This document shows positions 45,173 through 53,130 of a stretch of DNA of 64,000 nt, in pieces. The DNA comes from CAZDGV01 sp964505195 (lineage in GTDB: Bacteria; Bacteroidota; Bacteroidia; Chitinophagales; Chitinophagaceae): assembly GCA_964505195.1 (NCBI GenBank), contig CAZDGV010000001.1, positions 1-64,000 on the forward strand, in the 5' to 3' direction. The notes below the pieces were generated by a model. The model had not been told where the DNA came from. It did no database searches and saw nothing but the letters and a program-made list of their open reading frames with translations. The translations under genes and the position numbers were made by a program. Position 1 is the first letter of the stretch; each line of letters begins with the position of its first letter.

Positions 45173-46966
45173 ATGGACAAATTCATCGTATCGGCCAGGA
45201 AATACCGACCGCAGACTTTTGATACCGTTGTTGGACAGAAGCATATTACCACCACACTGAAAAATGCGATTCTGCATAATCAGCTGGCACATGCTTTTCT
45301 TTTTTGCGGTCCGCGCGGCGTGGGTAAAACTACCTGTGCACGCATTTTGGCAAAAACCATTAACTGCGAAAATCTGCAACCGAACGGCGAAGCATGCGAC
45401 AAATGCACCTGCTGTAAAAGTTTCAATGAAGGTGCCAGTTTGAATATTCATGAATTAGACGCTGCCAGCAACAATTCGGTGGATGATATCAGAAGTCTTA
45501 CCGAACAGGTGCGCTTTGCACCGCAGATGGGGCGATACAAAGTGTATATCATCGACGAGGTGCACATGCTAAGCTCCAGCGCCTTCAATGCTTTCCTGAA
45601 GACCCTGGAAGAACCACCCTCCTATGCAGTTTTTATTCTGGCAACCACAGAAAAACATAAAATACTACCAACGATTTTAAGTCGCTGTCAGATTTTTGAT
45701 TTCAAACGCATCACACTGCACGATACCATGGAGCACTTGCAGGAGATTGCAGAAAAAGAATCCATTCGTGCAGAAAAAAATGCACTGCAGCTGATTGCAC
45801 AAAAAAGCGAAGGATGTATGCGGGATGCCCTCAGCATTCTGGATAAAATTGTAAGTTTTACCAACGGAGAAGTCAATTATCAAAATACGCTTGAACACCT
45901 GAACATTCTTGATGCAGACAATTTCTTCAAGTTGCTAGAAAGCATGCAGGCACAGGATGCCGCAGAAGTACTGCTACTCTTTGAAAGCATCAACAGCAAA
46001 GGGTTTGAAGGCGATATGGTACTCAACGGATTTGCAGAGTTCTTCCGCAACCTGCTGGTATGTAAAGACGCCAAAGCAGCTTCCTTGCTGGAGGTAGTAG
46101 AAGGCTTCCGCGATCGCTATATTCAAACCGCAGCAAAAACCGATGCGTCTTTCATCATCAGCGCTTTGAACTTACTGAATGAAGCAGAACTCTCTTACAA
46201 ACAGGCACGCAACAAACGACTGCACACCGAGCTGGCATTGATCAAGCTCAGTTACCTGCAACAAGTATTAGATTTAACCACGGAAGCGCCCGACGATAAA
46301 AAAAAAACTGAATCAAGAGTACTCCGCTTCCGGGCAGTAAGCCCTATCGGCATCAAAAAATCTGCAGGCACATCGCAGCAGATCACCGCTGCAGAAGCGA
46401 CTTCAAAAGAAACGCAAAAGCAAATTGCGGAAGAGCCGGAAAATGAAATCAAACGCAATCCCCCGACTGCTGGGGTGCAGCGCAATGATGCACCCCCTTC
46501 CAGCAACACAGGCAGCAAACTGACGGCATTAAATAAAATCAGACAAAAAGTTGTAGAAGAGCAGGCGCAGCACGCTCCGGCACCCAAAGCTATTGATGCG
46601 GAAAGCTTACAAGCAGCGTGGAAAGGATATATTCAACTACTCAACGATGCGGGAAAACATTCCGTTGCTTCGAATTTCGAAATGATGGTATGCGAAAAAA
46701 CCAACGACGAGTTGTTTACCGTAACGGTGCAAACCAACTTGCAGCAGCGCTTTTTAGAACAGGAGAAACTCATGCTGACAGATCATGTGCAACGATTTTT
46801 CTTCAATAAAAACATCAGCTTCCAGGTTGAACTTAATAGTACGGAATCGGATGGCGCTACACAGGAAGTTCATTTGAGCAGCAGGGAGCAATACTTCCGC
46901 ATGGCAGAAAAATACCCGATGGTGAAGGAGCTGAGGGAGCGCCTTCATCTGGATCTTGAGTATTAA
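45173..46966 (+). CDS. dnaX: DNA polymerase III subunit gamma/tau
   Basis: 597 residues from MDKFIVSARKYRPQTFDTVVG; an ATG 54 nt earlier adds an unconserved leader. AAA+ motor: Walker A FCGPRGVGKTTCARIL, zinc-binding cysteines in GEACDKCTCC, Walker B YIIDEVHML, and the sensor and arginine-finger stretch LPTILSRCQIF. Domains I-III end at about residue 370. The tail (380-597) would bind the polymerase and helicase in the tau form. At codons 376-378 is a run of ten A; a -1 shift there gives one Asn codon and TGA, so a 379-residue gamma-like product is possible. Confidence 0.96.
   Translation: MDKFIVSARKYRPQTFDTVVGQKHITTTLKNAILHNQLAHAFLFCGPRGVGKTTCARILAKTINCENLQPNGEACDKCTCCKSFNEGASLNIHELDAASNNSVDDIRSLTEQVRFAPQMGRYKVYIIDEVHMLSSSAFNAFLKTLEEPPSYAVFILATTEKHKILPTILSRCQIFDFKRITLHDTMEHLQEIAEKESIRAEKNALQLIAQKSEGCMRDALSILDKIVSFTNGEVNYQNTLEHLNILDADNFFKLLESMQAQDAAEVLLLFESINSKGFEGDMVLNGFAEFFRNLLVCKDAKAASLLEVVEGFRDRYIQTAAKTDASFIISALNLLNEAELSYKQARNKRLHTELALIKLSYLQQVLDLTTEAPDDKKKTESRVLRFRAVSPIGIKKSAGTSQQITAAEATSKETQKQIAEEPENEIKRNPPTAGVQRNDAPPSSNTGSKLTALNKIRQKVVEEQAQHAPAPKAIDAESLQAAWKGYIQLLNDAGKHSVASNFEMMVCEKTNDELFTVTVQTNLQQRFLEQEKLMLTDHVQRFFFNKNISFQVELNSTESDGATQEVHLSSREQYFRMAEKYPMVKELRERLHLDLEY
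46298..46344 (+). other. Candidate slippage/frameshift site in dnaX
   Basis: A10 run at 46298-46307 reads AAA AAA AAA ACT in frame 0. In the -1 frame the next codons are AAC TGA (stop at 46309-46311); in the +1 frame a TAA follows at 46338. A small hairpin GGGC-AGTAA-GCCC lies at 46332-46344. The position matches the end of the motor domains. Confidence 0.55.
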
Positions 46967-47159
46967 GCTCATTTAAAATCATACAAAAAATCGTTTGCGC
47001 TTAAAAACCGTTTAGCCTTCTGTACAGCCAAAAGAAATCGGGCATTTCGCAATTTACCTTTAACAGCGGGAAACCTCCTAAATCGGCTCCCGCCGCATGT
47101 CAGCATTTTGTCTTAATTTCACGCCCTCAAAATCATTGCATTCAACCAAAAAATAGAGT

Positions 47160-48776
47160 ATGGCTGAGGTGATTCGTATGCCAAGGATGAGCGATACCAT
47201 GACGGAAGGAAAGATCGTAGCATGGCATAAACAAGTGGGCGATAAGGTAAAACCCGGCGATTTGATGGCCGAGGTGGAAACTGATAAGGCAACGATGGAG
47301 CTGGAAAGCTACCAGGAAGGCACCTTATTGCACATCGGCGTAGCTGCAGGCAATATGGTTCAGGTAGAGGGTGTGATTGCAGTGATTGGACAGCCAGGTG
47401 AAGATTTTCAGTCGCTCCTAACAGAAAGCGCGAGCGCACCACCCTCTGTAAGCAATGAAACAACAAATACTTCAACTGAAACAGCAGTATCGACCACGCC
47501 TGTTGTGAGCGCAGAAGATCTCGGTGTAACCGTTATTCGCATGCCCTTGCTCAGCGATACCATGACGGAAGGAAAAATTGTAGCCTGGAATAAGAAGGTA
47601 GGCGATGCAGTGAAATCCGATGACCACTTAGCAGATGTTGAAACCGACAAGGCAACCATGGAAGTAGTGCCCTATGTTGAGGGCACACTGCTATATATTG
47701 GCGTAGAAGAGGGCAAGGCGGCCAAAGTAAACGATGTGATTGCCATTATTGGCAAAGCAGGCACCGATATACAGGCATTGCTAAGTTCCCTTCAAAATGA
47801 ACAAGCTGCACCTGCAGCGCCGAAAGCCGCAGCAACTCCTGTTGCACCAGCCGTTACGCAAACAGTTGCACCCGAAATACAAGCTGCCAGCTCAAACACA
47901 GATGGTCGCATCAAAGCATCTCCGCTGGCGCGCAAAATAGCTGCGGAAAAAGGTATTGCATTGGGCAGCGTTCGTGGCAGTGGTGATGGTGGCAGAATTG
48001 TAAAAAACGATATTGAAAACTTCGCTCCCGCCGCCGGCATTACACAGCAAAGCGCTGCAGCAGCCGTACCGGCTTTCGTGCCGGGTGGTGGTGAAGGCTA
48101 TGTGGATACGCCGAACAGCCAAATGCGCAAAACCATTGCACGCCGACTCAGCGAAAGCATGTATACGGCGCCGCATTTCTTCCTGACCATGGAAATCAAC
48201 ATGGATCACGCCATTTCGGTGCGTGCGCAGTACAACAGCATCGGTCAGGTAAAAGTTTCTTTTCAGGATATGATCATTAAGGCCGCAGCCATGTCGCTGC
48301 GCCAACACCCCTCCGTTAACAGCAGCTGGATGGGTGATTTCATCCGCACTTATCAGCACATACATATTGGCAGCGCCATCGCATTGCCTGAGGGATTAAT
48401 CGTTCCCGTAATACGCTTTGCCGATCAAAAAACGCTGGCACAAATTGCCATCGATGCAAAAGCGTTGTATGAAAAAGCAAGAAACAAAAAAATTCAACCT
48501 TCCGAATTCAGCGGCAATACTTTTACCATCTCCAATTTGGGCATGATGGATATCGATGAATTTACCGCCATCATCAACCCGCCAGATAGCTGTATTATGG
48601 CAGTGGGCCGCATTAAAGAAACCGTGATTAAAAAATCAGATGGCAGTTTCGGTACCACCCAGGTGATGAAAGTAACGCTCAGCTGCGACCACCGCAGTGT
48701 GGATGGCGCTGTAGGAGCTGCATTCCTGCAAACTTTCAAAAGCTATATGGAAAATCCTGTACACCTGTTGGTGTAG
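47160..48776 (+). CDS. pdhC: Pyruvate dehydrogenase complex E2, dihydrolipoamide acetyltransferase
   Basis: 538 residues. Two lipoyl domains (about 3-77 and 125-200), each with the lipoylated Lys in ETDKATME or ETDKATMEV; a linker rich in Ala, Pro and Thr; a peripheral-subunit-binding domain (SPLARKIAAEKGI, about 260-290); and the catalytic domain with CDHRSVDGAVGA near the C-terminus. It transfers acetyl groups to CoA in the pyruvate dehydrogenase core. E1 and E3 genes are not adjacent. About 190 nt of non-coding sequence precedes it, with no clear promoter match. Confidence 0.93.
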   Translation: MAEVIRMPRMSDTMTEGKIVAWHKQVGDKVKPGDLMAEVETDKATMELESYQEGTLLHIGVAAGNMVQVEGVIAVIGQPGEDFQSLLTESASAPPSVSNETTNTSTETAVSTTPVVSAEDLGVTVIRMPLLSDTMTEGKIVAWNKKVGDAVKSDDHLADVETDKATMEVVPYVEGTLLYIGVEEGKAAKVNDVIAIIGKAGTDIQALLSSLQNEQAAPAAPKAAATPVAPAVTQTVAPEIQAASSNTDGRIKASPLARKIAAEKGIALGSVRGSGDGGRIVKNDIENFAPAAGITQQSAAAAVPAFVPGGGEGYVDTPNSQMRKTIARRLSESMYTAPHFFLTMEINMDHAISVRAQYNSIGQVKVSFQDMIIKAAAMSLRQHPSVNSSWMGDFIRTYQHIHIGSAIALPEGLIVPVIRFADQKTLAQIAIDAKALYEKARNKKIQPSEFSGNTFTISNLGMMDIDEFTAIINPPDSCIMAVGRIKETVIKKSDGSFGTTQVMKVTLSCDHRSVDGAVGAAFLQTFKSYMENPVHLLV

Positions 48777-48861
48777 GGTGCATGAAATTGCTTCGTCTTC
48801 AAATGACATTGTAAAACCTGGTTTACAAATCAGGCCTTCATTTTCAATATTTCCTGAAAAT

Positions 48862-48901
48862 ACTGTAACAGTTTCCGTACTTTTATTGTTCGTATCCGTA
48901 C
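48862..48901 (+). promoter_or_regulatory. Possible promoter/operator of the GbsR-type regulator gene
   Basis: ACTGTAACAGT (48862-48872) is an inverted repeat with 5-bp arms. TACTTTTA (48879-48886) is one base from TAnnTTTG. TCCGTAC is repeated at 48874 and 48895. Fits an autoregulated promoter, but each element is short. Confidence 0.3.
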
Positions 48902-48915
48902 CCAATGCTTGATGC

Positions 48916-49422
48916 ATGAAACTAACAGAAGCGAAAATGCAATTTATCAGCTCATGGGGAGCTTTTGCTACCCACTGGGGCATCAACCGCACCATGGCAC
49001 AGGTGCATGCATTGCTGTTGGTAAGTGCGCAACCACTCACTCAGGATGACGTAATGCAGCAACTCAATATCAGCCGCGGAAATGTGAACATGAACATTCG
49101 TGAATTGATCGATTGGGGCCTGGTGGAAAGGGTTACCATTCCTGGATCGCGGAAAGAACTTTTTGTAGCAGAAAAAGACATCTGGAAGGTAACCACCATC
49201 ATTGCACGCGAGCGTAAGAAAAGAGAGTTGGATCCAATGATGAAGCTAATGGAGCAGATTTCGCGCGTAGATGATAACCCTGATGATCCGGAAGTAAAAA
49301 GATTTGTTGAAACCGTTTCAAGCATTCGCAAACTTGGAAGTGAAGCGGAGGACATGATTAACTTGCTCATCAAGGCCGATGAGAACTGGTTTCTCGGAAC
49401 TTTTATGAAACTAATCCGATGA
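48916..49422 (+). CDS. GbsR/MarR-family transcriptional regulator
   Basis: 168 residues. A winged-helix domain in the first ~100 residues (SWGAFATHWGINRTMAQVHAL, then DDVMQQLNISRGNVNMNIREL as the recognition helix region and KELFVAEKDIWKV as the wing), followed by a helical dimerisation tail. The GbsR group in other bacteria controls osmoprotectant or stress genes; the target here is unknown. Its last 4 nt overlap the CoA-binding protein gene, so the two are co-expressed. Confidence 0.88.
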   Translation: MKLTEAKMQFISSWGAFATHWGINRTMAQVHALLLVSAQPLTQDDVMQQLNISRGNVNMNIRELIDWGLVERVTIPGSRKELFVAEKDIWKVTTIIARERKKRELDPMMKLMEQISRVDDNPDDPEVKRFVETVSSIRKLGSEAEDMINLLIKADENWFLGTFMKLIR

Positions 49423-49787
49423 GTACATCCAAACGAACACTGGTACTGGGTGCTTCTGAAAACCCCGAACGATATAGTTATATGGCAGTGCAACGTTTGC
49501 GTGCGCGTGGCCACGAAGTGATTGCAGTTGGCAAAAAAGCGGGCATCATCGGTGATGTACCCATTCAAACCGAAATGCCTTCGTCCGATGCTATTGATAC
49601 CATTACGCTTTATTTGCAAGCGGCACATCAATCTGCCTACTACCCGCAGATATTTGCATTACAACCCAAGCGCATCATTTTTAATCCGGGTACCGAAAAC
49701 CCTGAACTCTTGGAACTTGCCCAAGCCCAAGGCATCGAATGCCTGGAAGCCTGCACACTTGTAATGCTGGCCGCAGCGCAATACTGA
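49419..49787 (+). CDS. CoA-binding domain protein (YccU-like)
   Basis: 122 residues, a single Rossmann-like CoA-binding domain: TLVLGASENPERYSYMAVQRL at the N-terminus, IIGDVPIQTEM, and FNPGTENPELLELAQAQGIE near the end with the conserved Cys-Leu-Glu-Ala-Cys stretch. The family binds acyl-CoA or CoA; role unknown. Starts inside the regulator gene at 48916-49422 (ATGA overlap). Confidence 0.87.
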   Translation: MSTSKRTLVLGASENPERYSYMAVQRLRARGHEVIAVGKKAGIIGDVPIQTEMPSSDAIDTITLYLQAAHQSAYYPQIFALQPKRIIFNPGTENPELLELAQAQGIECLEACTLVMLAAAQY

Positions 49788-49916
49788 TACTCCTTCTTCA
49801 ACGGGGCTTATAATATCCCATCATTTATGGGGCTTTTCCACATGTGTTGAAAACAAACCGCATTGCAGGTAGAGCACCTGGGAAAACAATTGTTTAAATT
49901 CAAGAAACAATTGCAA

Positions 49917-50390
49917 ATGCGTTGGAGAAAATTTAATGGTGAGCAAGTTCACCAACCCATCAAAGAGGAAGTACATTCCATCATTCTCCGCGAAACAGAA
50001 AAAGGTTTTCGCCTCAAAGTTTGTATCGGCACCGACTCGCAGGTAAAAGGAAGCGACACCGAGTTTGCAACGGTAATTGTTTTTCTACGCGAAGGGCACG
50101 GTGGCTTTATGCTCATACACAACGAGCGCACCAAACAGGTTTTTTCCGTTCGCGAAAGAATGCTGGTAGAAGTTTCGAGAAGCATTGAAATTGCTTACGA
50201 ACTCTGTGATTTACTCACCACTTATGATGTGGATATGGAAGTGCATGCCGACATCAACACCAATCCGCTTTTCAAAAGCAATGAGGCACTGCGCGAAGCC
50301 ATGGGATATATTCTAGGAATGGGCTTCGCCTTTAAAGCAAAGCCTGAAGCATTTGCCAGCAGCTGCTGCGCGGATAAAATGGTGAATTGA
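49917..50390 (+). CDS. YkuK-family (DUF458) ribonuclease H-like protein
   Basis: 157 residues from MRWRKFNGEQVHQPIKEEV. The motif VCIGTDSQVKG and HADINTNPLFKSN, with acidic residues spaced as in an RNase H-like fold, mark the DUF458/YkuK family. Its activity is not established. A TTG 54 nt upstream is an unlikely start. It ends 9 nt from the convergent rsmE gene. Confidence 0.85.
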   Translation: MRWRKFNGEQVHQPIKEEVHSIILRETEKGFRLKVCIGTDSQVKGSDTEFATVIVFLREGHGGFMLIHNERTKQVFSVRERMLVEVSRSIEIAYELCDLLTTYDVDMEVHADINTNPLFKSNEALREAMGYILGMGFAFKAKPEAFASSCCADKMVN

Positions 50391-50399
50391 TAATTTGCA

Positions 50400-51101
50400 C
50401 TAACGTAAACAAAGTAAAGTAGCTGCTGCCACGCCTGCTGTTTCAGTGCGCAAACGATTTTCTCCCAACGCAACTGCTTTAAAACCGGCTTTTAAAGACT
50501 GATCAATTTCTTCATTGGTAAAATCGCCCTCCGGTCCAATTAATAGGGCTATATCATCTGAAAGTTCCATTGTGCCCAGATCATCTTTATTTGCTTTGGG
50601 TACGCAATGCGCAATCAGCTTTTGAGAAGCCGTAATAGATTGAATGGTTTCTGTAAATGAAGCTGGCCCATGCAATAGGGGAAGCCAGCACTGACGGCTT
50701 TGCAGCAGGGCACTAATCAATATCTGCTGCAAACGCTCACTGCGCACCTGCTCTTTTTCGGAACGCTCGCAGCGCATCACATAAATATGCTGCACGCCTA
50801 GCTCAGTGGCTTTCTCTAAAAACCATTCAAAGCGCGCTCGATTTTTTAACAGTGAAATAGCGATGGAAACGGATCTTCCTTTTCGGGCATGAACGACTTT
50901 TTCTGTTATACGCACTTCAGTATTTCGTTTGTGTGCAAGTGCAATCACTGCGGTGTACAAAGCCCCTAATCCGTCTGTAAGATGCAAGGCCTCTCCTGCT
51001 TGCATGCGCAGCACTTGCGCAATATGCTTTGAGCTTGCTTCATCGAGTGAAACACACTGCTCCGTAATGGGCGATGCATGATAAAAAAACGGCAGGTTCA
51101 T
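50400..51101 (-). CDS. rsmE: 16S rRNA (uracil-1498-N3)-methyltransferase
   Basis: 233 residues. N-terminal PUA-like RNA-binding region, then a SPOUT knot domain with LLIGPEGDFTNEEID and LGENRLRTETAGVAA, which are characteristic of RsmE. It methylates U1498 near the decoding centre. 47 nt separate it from dnaB upstream, on the same strand; the two may be co-transcribed. Confidence 0.94.
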   Translation of the reverse strand: MNLPFFYHASPITEQCVSLDEASSKHIAQVLRMQAGEALHLTDGLGALYTAVIALAHKRNTEVRITEKVVHARKGRSVSIAISLLKNRARFEWFLEKATELGVQHIYVMRCERSEKEQVRSERLQQILISALLQSRQCWLPLLHGPASFTETIQSITASQKLIAHCVPKANKDDLGTMELSDDIALLIGPEGDFTNEEIDQSLKAGFKAVALGENRLRTETAGVAAATLLCLR

Positions 51102-51148
51102 AACATGATCTCGAAAAAAGATAAAATGGCTAAGAACAATGATGGCAA

Positions 51149-52708
51149 TTAGAAGGGTGTTTCTTCATCCAAATCGTTCATTTCATTCATGCGGCTGCTT
51201 TTTTCAATGTATAGTTTAGCAGGACCTTCGCCACCTGTAACCGGCCGGAAGCCGGGCGGAATGGGACCCGTACTGTGATTACCGCCTTCAAAATCATCCT
51301 CCACAAATTTTTGAATATGCAGCAAAGCCCGCAGCTTAATGGTTTCAAGCGAACCGTTTCTGTGCTTGGCAATGCGCACATTGGTTTCACCGCGATTGCT
51401 TTCTCCGTATTCATTGGAAGTGATGTCGTAATACTCAGGACGATAAATAAACATCACCATATCGGCATCCTGTTCAATGGCACCGGATTCACGCAGATCG
51501 CTCAGCTGTGGCATTTTGTTTCCTTCCTTACGCTTCTCTACTTCACGGCTCAACTGAGAAAGTGCAAGAATGGGCACTTTCAATTCTTTCGCCATCTGCT
51601 TTAAGCTTCTTGAAATATTGCTGATCTCCTGTTCGCGGTTCATCTGGCGTTCACCGGTTCCGCTCATAAGCTGTAAGTAGTCGATGATGATCAACTGCAC
51701 CCCATGCTTGGCCACCAAGCGACGGGCTTTGGCTCTGAATTCAAAAATATTCAGCGCTGCACTGTCGTCGATGAAAATCGGCGCACTGGAAAGGCGTTCT
51801 ATTCCCTTCTTATACAACTGCTGCAGCTCATGCTCTTCCAGTTTGCCACGGGCAATTTTCTCGAGCAATATTTCGCTTTCGGCGGAAAGAATACGCTGTA
51901 CCAGCTGACTGGCGCTCATTTCTAGTGAAAAGAACGCTACAGGAACCGGACTGGTAGGATGCAGTGCTGCATTGCGGGCGAGGTTCAGCGCAAAAGCAGT
52001 TTTACCTACTGATGGACGTGCCGCGAGAATGATGAGATCGGTTGACTGCCATCCATTGGTTACCTTATCCAATGTGGCAAAACCACTAGGCACACCAGTA
52101 ATATCGGCAGATTGCTTGCGCAAATCTTCAATGCGTTGAATGGTTTGCACCAGCACGTTGTCAAAGGATTCAAAATTTTTCCTGAGATAGTTATTGGTAA
52201 TTTCAAACAGTTTGGTTTCGGCACTATCGAGCAAATCAAACACATCAGTGCTTTCCTCATAAGCGTCGCCAATTACTTCACCGCTAATCCGAATCAGATC
52301 GCGCTGAATAAATTTCTGCAGAATAATCCGCGCATGCGCTTCGATATTGGCCGCTGAAACAACCGCGTTGGTTAGTCGGGTTACATAATAAGCACCGCCG
52401 ACCATTTCCAGCTCTTCGCGTAAGCGCAACTCTTCTACTACCGTAAGCAAATCGATGGGAATATTTTTGTTCGCAAGCGACTGCATTGCACCGAAAATGC
52501 GCTGGTGCGCCTCTACATAAAAACATTCGGGCTTCAATATTTCCGAGGCCGTATCAAAAGCACTTTTTTCGAGCATGATGGCACCTAATACCGCTTCTTC
52601 CAGCTCCTTTGATTGTGGAGGGAGCTTTCCATACAGCATGGGCGAAAGATCGAGGGTGCCGGATTTACGGCGACTTTTTCTGTCTTTGTTCACATTTGTC
52701 AAATCCAT
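51149..52708 (-). CDS. dnaB: Replicative DNA helicase
   Basis: 519 residues. N-terminal DnaB domain (PQSKELEEAVLGAIML), linker helix, and the RecA-like motor with Walker A ARPSVGKTAFALNLARN, Walker B IIIDYLQLMSG and the arginine-finger region. It ends with EETPF. It unwinds DNA at the replication fork and interacts with DnaX tau, which is encoded 4 kb away. No intein is seen. The 422 nt upstream hold a large imperfect inverted repeat (52754-52801). Confidence 0.97.
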   Translation of the reverse strand: MDLTNVNKDRKSRRKSGTLDLSPMLYGKLPPQSKELEEAVLGAIMLEKSAFDTASEILKPECFYVEAHQRIFGAMQSLANKNIPIDLLTVVEELRLREELEMVGGAYYVTRLTNAVVSAANIEAHARIILQKFIQRDLIRISGEVIGDAYEESTDVFDLLDSAETKLFEITNNYLRKNFESFDNVLVQTIQRIEDLRKQSADITGVPSGFATLDKVTNGWQSTDLIILAARPSVGKTAFALNLARNAALHPTSPVPVAFFSLEMSASQLVQRILSAESEILLEKIARGKLEEHELQQLYKKGIERLSSAPIFIDDSAALNIFEFRAKARRLVAKHGVQLIIIDYLQLMSGTGERQMNREQEISNISRSLKQMAKELKVPILALSQLSREVEKRKEGNKMPQLSDLRESGAIEQDADMVMFIYRPEYYDITSNEYGESNRGETNVRIAKHRNGSLETIKLRALLHIQKFVEDDFEGGNHSTGPIPPGFRPVTGGEGPAKLYIEKSSRMNEMNDLDEETPF

Positions 52709-52753
52709 TTCCGAATAGTTCTCTGGGGTTCCGTGATCGAAGTTTTCTTTTCA

Positions 52754-52801
52754 CCCCCTTGTAAAATAGTCTAATGAGCAACTGATTTACAAGCGAGGGG
52801 G
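52754..52801 (-). repeat. Bulged inverted repeat in the dnaB leader
   Basis: CCCCCTTGTAAA and TTTACAA-GCGA-GGGGG form a 12-bp stem with a 4-nt bulge and a 20-nt loop, 46 nt before the dnaB start. On the minus strand it would lie in the leader or promoter. No T tract follows, so a terminator is unlikely. Confidence 0.45.
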
Positions 52802-53081
52802 AACGAATGTAACTTCATTTCAAGTTCCAAAAAAATCAAAGCCACTATAATTTTAGTCCGCCCTTCTTAACAGGTTTATTGCAGATATCCACCATCTTGC
52901 CCTAGGTTTTCCACTACAATTGCCCGGTTTTCTACAAGCTAACGCATTTTTCCCCATAAAAGCGGATGTATTTGCCCAATACCTGTGCAAAAAGATAAAA
53001 GCGTCTATTTAGTGGCTTTTTAGAGAAAAACCCTTGTTTATCCTTTCAAAAGCATTCCAAACGGGCATGCGTTCAAAGGTT

Positions 53082-53089
53082 TATCTTTG
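53082..53089 (+). promoter_or_regulatory. pheT -7 promoter element
   Basis: TATCTTTG, an exact TAnnTTTG, 41 nt before the pheT ATG. No TTG at the usual -33 distance. Confidence 0.5.
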
Positions 53090-53130
53090 TTCGCCTTGAA
53101 ACATGAACTGAAGAAGCACAATTTTGAACG

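Larger units (their letters stand above)
52709..53130. other. Intergenic region between dnaB and pheT
   Basis: 422 nt without a convincing gene. It holds an inverted repeat near dnaB (52754-52801) and the pheT -7 element (53082-53089). The middle part is A/T-rich with no tRNA-like or T-box-like structure that I can see. Confidence 0.6.
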
